The translations under genes and the position numbers were made by a program. Below, piece by piece: positions 1-14,171 of a DNA stretch of 64,000 bases (positions within the stretch are counted from its first letter, which is position 1; each line of letters starts with the position of its first letter). Below the pieces are notes generated by a model. The model was not told the origin of the DNA, ran no database searches, and worked only from the letters and a program-made list of their open reading frames with translations. Source of the DNA: Verticillium longisporum (taxonomy: Eukaryota > Ascomycota > Sordariomycetes > Glomerellales > Plectosphaerellaceae); contig JAETXT010000016.1 in the NCBI GenBank assembly GCA_019188255.1, positions 1,178,001 to 1,242,000 on the forward strand, given 5' to 3'.

Positions 1-2439
1 ATCTTTTAATTTTAAAATCTAATATTAGCTTAGGGTTATAAACCTAGCTAATAGCCTCTTAAGGCGATTAGACTATATAGGGGAATAAGCGCTAATAAAT
101 AATATATTTCCTATTTTATTTAAAAAGCTGTAATTAATAGAAGACTTAGCTATAGATATTTAGCGAGCTATTATTAAGATTAAGCTAAAGGACGCTATAA
201 ATAGAGCCTACATCTAAGCTATAAAGGCGACCCTATAAAGATAGAAGCTTATCCCTATATTAGAACGATATTATAGCTCTAGGGAAAAGGGGACTTTACC
301 TTTTAAGTAAAAGGTAAAATATACCTATACTACTATTAAGAAAGAAGCTCTTTCTCGACCCCGAAATTAAAAAGCTAAGGCCGAGAAGTTAATAATAATT
401 CGCTAAGAGATTATTTAAATAGAGTCTAAGGACTTAGGAGAGTCTAGGGTTATTATTCTAGATTAATATATTCTATATTCTATTATAAAAGAGCTTATAA
501 AGAACGAAATAATATTAAGGTTTACTTTTATTTTAGAATTTAAGAACTTAATTAGAGGTCTATAGGCTATTAATCTAGGATACTTTCTCTAAAAGGAGAA
601 TATAAGCTAATAAGCTAGAAGAAGAGCGGAATATACTTTAGATAAATAAAGTACTTTCCCCTTTAAAGGATAATTTATTATCCCTTTATAAAGGACTCTC
701 TATAAAGAGCTATTAAAATAATACTATAATAATCTATAAATAGGATATATAAGGGCTAATAAGACCTTCGAACTTCTAAGGAGAAAGTTCTATTAAGAGA
801 ATATATTAATAGATATATATTAATCTATTATTAAGTACTTAATATATTAAGGGATATAAGTACTCTAGTATAAGCTATATAGGAAGCTATAATCGCTATT
901 ACTTCTATTATATCCCTTCTAAGAGATCTCTTTAGACTTTATTATAGGTCTAGCGCTAATAATAAAGGATAATAATCTAGAATATAATTTTATCTTTATT
1001 ATCGTAGATCGTTTTATAAAGGTCGCTTAGTTCCTAATAATCTATAAGATATTTATAATTATAGGCTTAAGTACTATTCTTTATAAAGAAATAGAGTATC
1101 GGTTTAGGAATCTAGAGGGTATTATAAGTAATAGGGATAAGCTCTTTATTAGTTAATTCTAGGAGGAATTCTACTAGGAAAGAGCAATTAAACGCTACCT
1201 ATCTATAGCCTATTACCCTTAGATAAATAGATAGATAGAGAGAACCTACTAGATATTAAAAAAGTACCTTTACTATATTAGTAACTAAGCGCTAAAAAAG
1301 TAGCTATATTATTTAAAAGAAGTAGAGTTCTCTTATAATAATAATATATATAGTATTATTAATATTTTACTATTCGAGGCTCTATATAGGTACTATTTAA
1401 GGATAATCGACTATATAGCCTTAAAAGAGGATATTAAGGTTAAGGGCGTAAAGGAAAGAATTAAATAGATTACGATTATTCGCTAATTAATTAGCGAAAA
1501 TTAATAATATATAGTACGTACTTAAGCTTTCTATTATAATAAGAAGTATATATTAAAGGTCTTTAAGGTCGGAGACGTTATAGGCCTCTTTATTAAGAAC
1601 TTCCGCTTTAAATCGAATCGGAAGCTAGTACCTAGGTATATCTAAGTAAAGATTATAGAGAAGGTAGGCGAATAGGCCTACTATATATCGCTCTTTGAGA
1701 TATATATTAGGATATATAATATCTTCCTAGTATCCTCCTTAGAATCTTAATATAATCGCTAAATAAGTATTAAATAATCAGCCTACCTCCCTATATTAGA
1801 AAAAGAATAGGAAGAATAGGAATTCGAGGATACTATAGCTTATAAAGAGGATTAAGAATAAAATTTCTACTTAATAAAATAAGTAAAATAGTTAATTAAA
1901 TATAATACTTAGGAGCTAGAAAGCTATTTAGAAAACGTAGCTTAAATTTTAAAAAGGTATAAGAAATACTAGAAATATAGATATAAGTAATAGGATAAAT
2001 AGCTAAGGGTTATAAGAAAATAAATAATAGAGCTATATAAGAAAAGAAATAATAATACTAATATTAGGTCTACGATAGTAATATCGGTTCGCTAATTAAT
2101 TATTATAATAATATTTAATAATAATTTATTATTAGGATTAATATTATTTAAGGAAACCTATTATATTATTCTTAACCCTTATCTAATATAATAGGCGAAA
2201 GCTTATTAATAAGTTCATCCTCCTCCTTACTATTATTACTAATAAAGCTACTAAGTACTTTACTTTAAAGCGATATCGCTAATTAATTACTTAGAATATA
2301 GCTACTATATATAGATCGATTAACTAGTCTAATATTATAAAGAACCTTCTAAAGCATCTAATGCGCTTTCTTCGCTAAGGGGGGGCTAGGGGTAGTTAAG
2401 GCTATAGGACGCTTCGATAAAGCTATTATAAGAATATAG

Positions 2440-4140
2440 GTCGCTTTAGCTATAGGATACATCTTAGACGGTCTACTAGATTAAGTAATTAGACTAGAAG
2501 CCTTTATTAAGGGAATAAGGGGTAATAGTATATTATAAGGATAATTGTTAATAGGAATATAGCGATCGATAGTTATTATAGGGGCTATAGCCTTACCCTT
2601 ACCCTTATCCTTATTACGGGAAAGTAGGAGATCACTATCTAGAGGACGAGCGAGGACGTTATTAGTATTATCTTTAATATACTTAAAAGGATCGAGGTTA
2701 TCCGCTAAAAGAATAGAGGAAATATTATAAGAAGCTAGATATTTAGAAAACGATAATACTAATATATTAGGTTTATTAATATCCTTATTATTATTATCGA
2801 CTTCTAAGACTTCTAGTATCTTAGGGGCTATATTTATAATATAAAGCGCTTCCTAAGCTTTAATAAGCTTAGCCTTAATAGTTATAAGCCATTTCTCCTT
2901 AATAGCCTTCTCCTTAATAGCTTTCGCTAATACTTTAATAATAATAGTAGCTTTCTTCTTAATAGCTACTTTAGCCTTATTCTTCTTAGTATTAGCCTTC
3001 TTCTTAATAGTAATATCCTCTATAATAATAATAAAATATTAAGAGGTATAAGATAAGGGATAGCTAATAGGGCTATAATTAGAGTAATATATTCTTAAAA
3101 GGCGAAGATATATTAAAGTATCGCTATTTAGAGCCTCTTCTAGGAGGGGGGAAAGGTTTATATTAAAGGGGATCTTATCTATATTATATAAGGTCTTACC
3201 CTCTTTATTATCTTCTTCGCCCTCTAAGGGCCGATTATATAGTTTAATCTCTTAGTTATATATAATAAAGTCGAGAATATTAGCTTCTTTATAATAAATA
3301 ATATATATAAATTAGTATATAGCGATAGCCTCCTCTATAACGTTAATAGATAAAGGCTTTATTTATAAGGGTTAATTAGCGAAGAATCGTAAAAAGATTA
3401 GTAAAAATTTATAGAATAATATAGCTAGAGAAATAGAAGGGTATAAATCGAAGAGGTCTTAATAAGGGGATATTATTCTAATTAATAAAGAAGAATCTAA
3501 AGATATTATCGTAATTTATAATATTATAGTATTAGCTATAATAAGAAAGGTTAGCGCCTAAGTAGGATATCTTCTTAAAGTATTTAATTAACTCTATTAG
3601 CTAAGTAAAATAGTAGGTATATTACTTCGGATTATAGTTTATTAAATTAATTATATTACTCTCTATTATATTAACTATTATATAATATTAAATATACTAA
3701 GCTAAGCTATAGAGAGGCTTAGGAATCTTTTTATATTAATAAGTATTAAAGGAAGATTTTAGTAAATTTATAAAGAAATAAGCTCCTTTATTATATTTAT
3801 AGTAAATATATTTATTAGATGAATAACTAGCTATATACTCTATACTAGGCTAGGAGGCTAATTTATTAAAATAATATTCATAAAGAGGGTATTAGAGCTC
3901 CGAGATAGCTAAGCGATTATCTACTTCCTAATTAGAATTAGGATTAAATAGATAAGTATTATTAAAATAAAGAATAACGTTTAATATAATAGTAATAGGG
4001 ATTTAAATATAAAAATATAAAGGGATCTTATAATATATAGTTATAGTAATAGAATCGTTAAGTTATTATATAATAAGTGAAAACCTAATAATATATAGCT
4101 ATATAAGGAAGAAGAAAATTAGGCTTATATAGTAAAGAGA
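2440..4140 (-). pseudogene. RIPed antisense open frame in the Gypsy-1 tail (copy A)
   Basis: On the strand opposite to the retroelement, the tail between chromodomain and 3' LTR carries long stretches whose only interruptions are TAA or TAG, as expected when RIP converts Gln and Trp codons. A lysine/alanine/isoleucine-rich segment lies at about 2870-3010 on the minus strand. The counterpart in the inverted copy is at 15480-17050. I do not recognise the product. Bounds are approximate and a frame change or intron is likely in the middle. It could be a captured host gene, a family-specific accessory ORF, or a chance open stretch. Confidence 0.35.
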
Positions 4141-4359
4141 AGCCTAAGAGTTAATAGGGAAAATTATTTTATATTATTATTTATTCTTAATTATTATAAC
4201 TATTATTATTATTATAATACTATTTAATAATATATTTAAATTAAAGTATAACCCTATAAAGGAACTAGAATAAAGGAATACTATATACTAAGGTCCTATA
4301 AAGAGCTATTATCGGGAGATATAACGATAAAAGCATTATAAGTTCTAGGGACTAGACCT

Positions 4360-4375
4360 CCTAGAGGGGGGGCAA
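4360..4375 (+). other. Polypurine tract of Gypsy-1 copy A
   Basis: A purine run with seven or more consecutive G residues directly precedes the 3' LTR. It is the expected second-strand priming site of an LTR retrotransposon. The same tract lies before the LTRs at 15244 (inverted) and 43615, which fixes the orientation of each as a 3' LTR. Confidence 0.75.
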
Positions 4376-4566
4376 TATAAGGAGTTAGACGTTAGACGTC
4401 TAGTAGTAGATTATTGCTAATAGATTAGCGATAAGATCTAGTTTATAAATAGAGTCGAGGCTATACTCGATAGCCTCGATAAGTTAAAGTTATAATACTA
4501 GTATACTAATTGAAATCCGAATTATCTACTTTCCCTAATTAAGGCCCTTAGCCTAATACCTTTATA
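4376..4566 (+). repeat. Gypsy-1 3' LTR, 191 bp (copy A)
   Basis: Begins TATAAGGAG and ends ACCTTTATA, which are RIP-mutated TGTAAGG...CCTTTACA ends. The same length recurs in the LTRs at 39392, 43615, 52060 and 60232. The right flank goes directly into the integrase region of a minus-strand Gypsy-2, so this Gypsy-1 copy inserted into Gypsy-2. Confidence 0.9.
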
Positions 4567-7500
4567 TATATTCTATACTATTAAGGATAAATAGGGTCTT
4601 CTTAGAGTATATATCTATTACTATTATTATTAAGTCGAGGAACTATACTTTCGACTCTAGTAGCCTCTAGAATAAGAACTATATAAGTACTTTAAATAGT
4701 CCAACGATAAAATTAATTATAATTATATAGAACGGCCTTATTAATATCTAAATAGGTTATAGTTCGCTTAATAGTTTATTTCTATTTATAGAGAGTATAA
4801 AGTACTCTAGATAATACCTCTACTATTTCTTTATTATTCATCGTTTCCCTTTAAACTATATACTATTTAGCTTATAGAGTATCTTATCTAATCTAAAATA
4901 GTAGCCTTTATTATATATTATCTAGAATAGTTCTAGTATAACTACCTTTAGTATATATAACTATTATCTAGTAGTCCCTAGTTCGATATTATATAGTAGA
5001 CTATCCTCTTCCTCGAAGGCTAGGAGGTTAATCTTTAGCTTATACTTATATTTTCTTAAGTCCTAAATCTACTATAGAATGTTCTTATAGTATATATCCG
5101 TCTAGTATCTATCTATAATCCTCTATTAGAGAGTAATAGATATTTCTATATATAGGCTTAATAAGTATATAGTATTATCCTATATATTATCTAGTTTATA
5201 ATTAATCTAGGACTATAGTTTAGCTTTCTATTCCCGCTAATATAATTTATCTTTAATAGTAAGTAGCTTCGAGAGAGTATCTAGGATAAGATATATCTTA
5301 CTTAGTATATATACTATATTGAGGCGGAATTAACTTAAGTAAGTCGCTATTAATATAAGTCTTAGGTTCGCTTTATTAATATCTACTATAATAAGACTAA
5401 TATAGTTAATAATCCCTTTTAGCGCTTAGTAATCTATTAATACGATAATAAGGTATTAATAAGATTAGATTAAAGTCTATAGCTTCTATATAGCCTATAA
5501 TAGATAGGCTATTTCTAGTTCTATAGCCTTAATTAAGGTTTCTAATTTTATTATTAATCTATTAAGGAATATTACTAGCTATACTATCTTATTAGAGATA
5601 TATCTACTATCCTAGTAAGCATTTATATAGAATATAAATAGGCTAAAGCCTCTATTATTAATATCTATCTTAAAGAACGTAATTCTACTTAAATTATAAT
5701 AATGTAGTAGAATTAGCTATATTAACTATTCCTATAGGATATAGAATACTTCCTTTTCCTCTCCTATTAAAATAAAGGTCCGCTTCGAGGTATATACTAT
5801 TCAGGTATACTTATTTATCTTCCTTTAAGGGTCGACCTTACCTTCTTCATAGAATTATCTAAGTAAAGCGATCTTCTAGTCCTCTAGTAGCTTAGCCTTA
5901 AGCTAGTAATATAGAATGAATCTATATAACTATCCTATTATTCCTAGATAGGTCTCTAAGTCCGATAATAATATTAGGTACTTTAGCTTAATAATAGCTA
6001 TTAGTCTCTCTATTATAGTCGATAATCCTAAAGCATTAACTTAAAATCCTAATAATATAATAGAGGGATATATATAGAAGGACTTTATTAGGCTTAATAT
6101 TAGTCTAGATTCCTCGAAGAGGCTAAGGACTATTTATAAATATTCTAGATACTCCTTAAAGGAGTTACTAAAGATTATTATATTATTAATATATATTTAA
6201 GTAAAACGTTAATATAGATATAGCTTTTAATCTATAAAGTATTAAGTATATACTAGAGAGTTCTAGTATCCTATTAATACTATATAGGACTTTTCTAATC
6301 CCTATAGACTAATAATAACTATTCGATCCTTATAAGCGCTATAGATTAGTAATTAGTAGAAGAATATAGATATATTAAATATTAATAGAAAGGCCTTCCT
6401 ATATAATCTATTAATAATCTCCTCCTATAATAGTATAAGATAATTATCTACTATTAATATATCGTTTAATTATTTAAAGTCTATTATAATTCTACCTTTA
6501 TATATACTATTTATAGTCTACTATATAATAAAGACTAAGTAGTTAAATAGAGTAGGCTACTTTATCTATTCTAGTCATCCTAGCTTATATATCTTATTAA
6601 ACTTCTTATTAAATAATCGCCTATCTTTAACTCTAAGGGGATACGCTTTAGAGCCTAATTTCTTAAATTACTATCTATCTACTAGGTCTATCTTTATCTA
6701 TTTATCGTCTAGTATTAGGATAATTCTATAATCTCTCTAATAATTAAACGATTTTAATAACTATTTAACTTAATTAGCTTATAAAGGGTCCTTAATATAG
6801 ATATTAATACCCTCTCTTATATATAATTCCTTAACGTCCTAAGGGCATTCCGCTCTAAGAGATAGTTTAAATTCTTATAGCTCCTTAAATATAGCTTAGT
6901 CTTTATAGCTATTCTTAGGTTCTCTAGTAAAGAAGGCTAATACTATATCGTTATCTAGATCGAATTCCTAATAGCTATATACTACCTTAGCTATATACTA
7001 ATCCGCTAGAAAGCTTCTCTCTAGATTAGCATCCTCGATATAGCCTAGATAGGTATTTTAGTTTACTTTTATAGTCTCCTCCGAGTTATTAGATATAAAT
7101 ATAAAATATAATTTAAAGTAGGATATTTAGTATAATTATATTAAGGGATTATTTACTATAAAGGTATATTCTTATTTAATATTATATTTATTATAATAAG
7201 GGAATCTATTATATTATATTAATACTTTTATAACTAATCTAAGTAATAGAATAGCCTTAGATATTACTATTACTCTCCTTCTAATTAGATTAGATTTCGA
7301 TTTATATAAGAATAATATCTATATTCTATAATAGTAATTAAATATTAAATTATTAGAATTAAAGAGTATATCTATTCTATATTAATTAAGGAATTTATAT
7401 CTAAATAGTAGCTTTAGAACTAGGTTCTATATATATTATACTATAATAGTAATATAGCTAAATACCTTAGTATCCTATCTACTAATAAGACCTATAATAT

Positions 7501-10184
7501 ATAGGTCGAAGGTTGCTTTATAGTCTAATTCGACTTAGATCCTATTAATTCCTTAGACTATCTTCTTCTCTAATATATCGATTATTATATTCTTATTAAA
7601 TTTAGTAAGCTAATCTTAATCTACTATTACTCCTAAGTAAGCGGAGTCTATAATAATATAATATTATTTACTTCTTAGTTTAAATAATTTTAAGAACGAA
7701 TAATATCTATATCCTAATTATCTCCCGATTTACTATCGGTTCTCTAAGTATTCTAGGCTTTAAGCCTTAATAATATCGTCTATATTAAATACTAGGAATA
7801 TAATCTAGCTATTAAGTATCTTAGCTTCTACTATCTACTCCGCAATAGCATTTACTATAGTACCCTATTATATCTATAAGGAGTCTTTTCTTATCTACGG
7901 GCCCTAGCTTTTAGGTTTTAATAGAGTATAATTATTAGCGAAGATATAGTCTATAAGTAATCGCTTAGACTTAAAGTACTTCTTATATTTATAATAGTAT
8001 TATAGTATACGCTCTCGCTATAGGGAGTCTTTATATTATAGTTTATTAGTTAATATAGAGAGGTACGAGGAAGTAATAATATTATAGTTAATATAGGAGT
8101 CTAGTATATCTTATTTATCCTCCTTTATTAAAAAAACTTCCTCTATTATTTTATAACTATCCTATTAGAGGTCTTATTTATTCTCTTAAGAGTCTTAATT
8201 AATTAAATAGATATATATATAATTAGTCTAGCTATTATTATATCTAGTCTATCTTTAATATAGCCTATAGCTATCTATATATTAGCCTCTGAATATATAA
8301 CTATTATATATAAATATAATTTCTCTATAGAATAAGCTTCTAATAGTACTACCTCCTCGAAGGAGGTTATATCTATTATTATTATTATATTAGCTTCTTT
8401 AATTATTATATCGGCTACCCTAGTTATTATAGGAATTATATCCACTATTATATATAGTTCTATTACTATTCTAGTTATTATATTTATTTCTATTCTATTA
8501 TTAGTCTTCCTTCTAGCTATATCTATAATAAGGATTAGTATTATAACTATTATCCTTTTATTAATCTAGCTAAGATAAGTTATATATTAGGAAAGCGATA
8601 TCGTCTAGTTTATTATCGTAGCTATAATTATTATTTATAGTATATACTATTATAGGGTATCTAGTATCTATTAGAATAGAGTCTCTCTATAGGAGTTCTA
8701 CTTTATCCTAGGTATTATAGATAAACGAATTAATAGTAATATTAAGGTTAAGCTTAAGTAAATATATTACTAGAATATTATCGATTTTAAAGTATATTTA
8801 GTTTAATTATATTAATAGATTATTTATTCTAATAGTATTATAGAATCTAATAACGTTAAGGACGAATTTCTAGAGATTACGATCTATATAGATATCCTAT
8901 CTAGAATACCGATAAGCATTAAGTAGCTCTATAGCCTTAGTAGAATCTAAGGCGAATTAATATCTAAGTAGCTATCTCTAAACGTTAAGCCTAGTATAGA
9001 GTCTTTATTTCTCGTCCTTAATTAATATCGTATACTATACTTTAATAGAGCCTAAGGATAGCTATAATAGAGTATATACTATTATAGCCTATCTATTAAT
9101 AGTATCTACTTAATTATTAATAGAATTAAGAAATATATTAATATTAGTCTAATATATATCCTAGCTAATAATATAGATTAAGGAGCTTTCCTATTTATTA
9201 GAATTAGGTTTATAGTCTAAATAGAAGTATCTATATATTAATACTTTCTAGTTATTTATAGGTCCTATCCCCTAGTTTATAATATTAACTTAGAGCTATA
9301 TCTATAGGATCTCTATTATAGCTATTAGCTATTATTATATAATTATCGTAAGGGCTATTCCTAGAGCTAGTATCTAATCCTATTCTACTATAGCTAATTC
9401 TTATTATCTAATAGATAGTATTAATAATATATTAATTCTAGGAGAGGTAGGTTAATCCTATATAGAGGAGGTCTCTATTAAAGGGGTTTCTTTAATTATA
9501 GGAATTAAAGTTAATATTATAGAGTACTTTCGAGCTACTATTCTACTTTTAATCTCTTCTATTTATCTAAATACTCTAATCTAATAATAGTCCTCTTAGT
9601 CTATAACCTAGAATACTATCTTATCCCTACATTTCTATTACGAAGTAAGTACTAAATAGTATAATCTTAATGCTTTAATTATATATAAGAATATAGACTT
9701 AACCTAATAATAATCGATAACCTATTCTAGTAGATAGTATATCTATATTAACTCCTAGGATCCTAATAATAATAATAATATTAATATTACTTAATAGCCT
9801 ATATATATAAATTACTATTCCTCTAGAATAAAGGCTAATTTATTAAATATTAATATAATAGATAGATTAGATAGTAGGATCTTAATTACTTAATCCTAGT
9901 AGCTCTCTACTTAATAGTATAGTTAATAGGCCTTAACGTCTATCTCTAATACAGAGAAGTCTCGAGGGAATAAAATCTAATAGGTATCTTATAATAGAGA
10001 ATCCTATAATAGGAATCTTATAATAGGAATCTTATAATAGATAGGAACTTAACTTTATCTAGATCTTAACCTTATCTCTTCGCTATAGTAATAGTAGACT
10101 AATATCTTAATAGATTAACTATTATCTTTAATAAAAATCTTAGGATTATATATAGGAACGATTAGAAAGTCTAATTACTACTAT
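4567..10184 (-). mobile_element. Gypsy-2 copy A: RIPed Ty3/Gypsy chromovirus, minus strand, truncated in integrase
   Basis: Reads right to left: 5' untranslated region and gag (about 10180-8000), aspartic protease (about 7700-7500), reverse transcriptase (about 6900-5850, degenerate Y-x-D-D near 6175-6205), RNase H (about 5650-5250) and integrase (about 5000-4567). Assignments come from alignment by eye to the plus-strand copy at 30672-38031, whose motifs are better preserved. The element is cut off in the integrase by the Gypsy-1 3' LTR ending at 4566. CA/TG depletion is as strong as in copy A of Gypsy-1. Short microsatellite-like AATAAT runs are present near 9765. No open frame survives. 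Confidence 0.85.
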
Positions 10185-10365
10185 TATTAGGACCTTATAT
10201 TAGGGGCATATTAATATTAGTATAAATAGTTATCTATCTAGTGCTATTAGTATCTAGGCGGATACCTATATATTAGGAGTAGAGTGCCCTAGCCCTAGGA
10301 CTCTAGCGGAGTCTAAGTCCGCTAAGAGTCTAGGGCTAGAGCGGCCTCTACGGGTGCCCCTAACA
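10185..10365 (-). repeat. Gypsy-2 5' LTR, 181 bp (copy A)
   Basis: In element orientation it starts TGTTAGGGGC (unmutated at this end) and finishes GGTCCTAATA. Related LTRs lie at 17131, 21210, 30672 and 60494. The outer flank, TTTAT at 10366, is Copia sequence that is uninterrupted at about 49190, so Gypsy-2 copy A inserted into a Copia element. Confidence 0.88.
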
Positions 10366-13300
10366 TTTATTATATAATTAAATAGCTAGGTTATAACCCT
10401 ATTATTCCCTTTTAATAATAAATTAGTATTTAATCTATAGAATCCTAATTATATTACTCTTATAATCTATAAAATCTATTTATAATAGATTTATAGTATT
10501 TATTAACTTCCTAGGTCTCCTATATCGTTATAATAGAATTAGCTCTAAGTATTTAAATAGTTCTAAGGTCTCTAGAATTCGAATTACTATTATTCCCTTA
10601 ATCTCTTAATCTAGCGATCTATTATATAGTCTAATATAAATTCCTCTAAACTCTATTAGGCTATTAGTTATATCGATTATAATAGCTATATTAGAAACTA
10701 AGATAACTTTATAAAGACTTATCTATTTCTCCTACTCTCTAAATATAAGAACATCGCTTCCTAGTTCTAAGGATCTTAATAAGAGCTATTTAATATCTAG
10801 TCTATTATAGGTATTAAGAATATTATTAACCTTCTACTTAGCAATTATTCTATAAAGCTCTATTATTACTTTATTAATTACTTTAATATATTATATCTAG
10901 TTTATAATAGGTATTATATTAATAATAATTCTAAGTATTATTCTAAATATAAATAATATAAGTATTAATCTATTAAGCCTAGTAATATCGTTTATTACTT
11001 TTATTATTCCTTAAAGTAGCGATTCTAAGCTTATATTATAAGACTCTACCTTTAAGATCTTATATATTCTATAAATCGGCTTATAGTAGCTCTTAACCTT
11101 ATTAATTAATTAATAAGCTTCTATAAGGATCTAATAGTAGGTTATACCTAGGAGGCGTACTTCTATTCTAAACTCTATAGAAATAAAGTTCGTTCTAGTA
11201 TTAATAGTTATAATATCTAGAGGCCCTAGATAAGTATCTAATTAGTACTTCTTAAGGGCGTCCTATATTATATAAGCTATAAAATTAGGAATAAAAGTTA
11301 TAGACTGAAATTCTATACTTATATCGATTATATAAAGAATAGCCTTTCTATTTAAATATATAATATCGATTAAAATCTCGTAATTAAAGTTAATATCTAA
11401 TCTTAAGGTAAATTTAAAGTATTATAGAGACTTCCCTATAATCTAATAATAGTAATAGAAGCGGTTTGTTAGTTCTAGAGTATCCCGATTTATATTATAG
11501 TCTATTCTTTAGAGTAAATTCTATAGCTTCTCTATAGATAGATAATTAAATTATTTATAAATATATTAGAGCTCTATTTCTATTAGAAACGCTATTCTAT
11601 TACTCTCTATCCCTATTATATATATAATCTTAGAGCTAATATAAGTCTTTATATCTAAGAAGAACTATAAATAGCCCTATTTATAGAAGATAAGTATACG
11701 CTCTTAGATCTCCTTAATATACTTTACTAGCTTATTATATATATTATCTAAATAGATTCCGAGATCGTCTATATCCTTAATATAAAGGAGGAATAGAGTA
11801 TCTATTAGGATAATATAGAATGTAATTCTCCTAATTAGTATTAAAATAGTAATATCCTCTTTATAGAAAAAGGATTTCCTACTCTAAATCTTATTCTAGC
11901 CCCTATTCCCTATTTTTTAACTATTAAGCTTAATATTAAAGCTATTAGGGCCCTTATTTATAAAGCTCCTATTATAGAAATTAATATTATATTTATATTA
12001 AAGATAATATTATACTTAGTAGAAGTATTATTAATCTAATATTAAATAAAGAGCTATTATATTAGAGCTATTATTTTAGGCTTTAAGCTATTTCCCTTAA
12101 TTCTATATTAAAACGATTTATTTATTAGGAAGTATATAATATAGATGTTTATTAGTTCGTTCTCTAGATTAGTCCTATAAGCATTATCTACTCCTAGCTC
12201 TTTAGAAACAGGATTATCTAATTCCGAACTCTTAGAAGATTCTATTAATATTAGAAATTATTAATATCCTTTCTATTAATCTCTATATACTTCCTATATA
12301 TATTTCTATTACTCCTTTAAATATTATTATTCCTTAAGAGAATACTTTATCGATCTATAATCTAGTTTTAAATATATCTAATATTTATATATTCTACTTT
12401 ATTAGCGATTATTAATTCTATATATTAACTACTCTCTTTAATCTCCTTTTCTATTAATTTAATAATATCCGCTTTTATAGTATCTATTAGTATAGAAGTA
12501 CTTAGGCATTTTAATATTCTCTTCTACTTTTAATATACTCTTAAACTATATAGATAAAATATTAAAAGATTAGTCTAGCTTTATTTATATAATCTTTAGC
12601 TCTAGAATACCTTAAACTACCTTTAGAGTATTTATATAGAGATAAATCTCCTCCCTAAATATAAGGCTAAGTGCTCTCTAGTATTACTAAAGCCTATCTA
12701 GAAAGATCTAGAGAGCTTCTATTTATAGCTTTCCTATATTATTAGCTTCTATTATTATAGAATAGAATATTATAAAACTCTAGTCTATATAATATTATAT
12801 TCTATTAATCTCTAAATCGAATTATTATTTAATTATTAAATATATTTATTAGAATTATATACTTTAATTTATATATTCTAGGAAGAAAGCTTATATATAT
12901 TCTAAAAGTATATTTAAGAAGAGTATATAAAGCTATATATATTAGATTTATAATAGTTCGTAAACGTCTATCTATATCCTTATTTTATTATTAAGGATAT
13001 TATAGATCTCCTTAGAATAATTATTCTCCTTATTCTATAATAATATAAATTACTTAATTAGAGATCTATTAATTAATTAATTAATTAATTTATATAATAG
13101 TAGAATATAATATTAAAGTAATAGGTTTTAAATAATCTTTAAGGGTAAAGTCTTATTTCTTTATAATTAAAGTATAATCTCTTATTAACTAGATTATCTA
13201 TTCTATTAATTAGATAACCCTAGAATTAGGGGCTATCGGGGACCTATCTTCCCTATTCTTAGTTCTCGAATTTAGGATAGTTAAGTATCCTTTATAGGTT

Positions 13301-14171
13301 ATTATTTATCGTCTTATTAATCTCCCTATTCCTCTACTCCTTAGAATACTAAATCCTAATTAATAATAATCGTCTCTATTATATTAAGCATTTCCTCTAT
13401 AAGAATATTAATATAAATCTCTTTAACGTTTTAGTATTTATTATTCCTAGAAGAGGGATCCTATATTCTATTAAATATACCTTTAGTATTCAAATAATTA
13501 TTATATTACAGGAGTCGAAGTCCTTTTTAGTCTAGCCTTAGAAGTCCTTAATAAATGCCTCTAAGAGGTAAACTCCCTTTATAGTTCTATATATATTTAT
13601 TACTTTAAGGATCTATATACTCTTAAGCTCTATAGATACTAATATTAATAATCTAGGGAACTATAATTCTATTCTATTAATAATAAAGTTAATATTAAGA
13701 GTCTTCCTAACCTTCTATATTAAGTATAATATATTAAGTTCCTTAAGAATATTATTAAACTCCTATTATATCTTTTTAGTGCTCTCTAGCTCTATTATAG
13801 AGCTATTTATATAATCGGAGGAGCTTATTATTATTAATCTATTAAAGCTCTATTATAGATTAAGTAATTATTCTATAGAGCTTCGTCTATTAGATTTAAT
13901 AGCTAGTAATATAGCCTAAGTAGTAATCTTAGGTATAGGAGTCCTAAGATATTTAAAGTAGATAGTACTCTTATAGATTATATAATAAAGGGTTTCCTTA
14001 TTATTAAGCTCTTATAAGAGTGCTAAAGTACTTAAAGTAAATAGTACTTTTATAATTATTTATAAAGTATAATCGATAAGCTTATATATAGCGAATTTAC
14101 TATCTATAAGATCAATCCTAACTTCTCTAGCTCTAGCTATTCTATATTACGTTAAATATAATATTAATTAA
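10366..14171 (-). mobile_element. Copia copy A: RIPed Ty1/Copia element, minus strand, gag to integrase/RT start
   Basis: Minus-strand element directly downstream (leftward) of a 5' LTR. Reading leftward: presumed gag (about 14100-12500), the GAG-pre-integrase region (about 11830-11400, with recognisable R-L-H-R-x-F-G-H-P-type spacing once stops are read as RIPed codons) and integrase (about 11350-10400). It ends where the Gypsy-2 LTR was inserted at 10365. The segment 10366-13215 is a close relative of 49190-52059, which continues without a break into reverse transcriptase. Placing the pre-integrase and integrase domains ahead of RT identifies Ty1/Copia rather than Ty3/Gypsy order. A short TTAATTAA-like run occurs near 13075. 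All frames are broken by TAA/TAG. Confidence 0.8.

Larger units (their letters stand above)
1..4375 (+). mobile_element. Gypsy-1 copy A: RIPed Ty3/Gypsy chromovirus, 3' part (RNase H end, integrase, chromodomain, tail)
   Basis: Degenerate Ty3/Gypsy element entering from the left edge. With TAA/TAG stops read as RIP-mutated Trp/Gln codons, the first 100 bases resemble the end of RNase H and the linker to integrase (an ADGLSRR-like motif). Integrase runs to about 1650 and contains the region around the conserved TDGQ-ER motif near 1220-1250. A chromodomain-like segment (Y-L-x-K-W ... T-W-E ... L-E-N pattern) lies at about 1845-1985. The rest, about 2000-4360, is a long tail before the polypurine tract and 3' LTR. 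The same sequence occurs at 55436-56646 (integrase), 14433-15053 (chromodomain) and inverted at 15244-17130 (tail). CA and TG dinucleotides are nearly absent, with one of each in the first 300 bases. No frame is intact and the element cannot be autonomous. Confidence 0.85.

Noticed and set aside
13070..13095. Possible satellite or origin-like TTAATTAA run
   Set aside because: Only a few units long, inside RIPed Copia gag; explained by AT bias.
10366..14171. Possibility of a LINE-type element
   Set aside because: GAG-pre-integrase and integrase patterns and a flanking LTR show Ty1/Copia.
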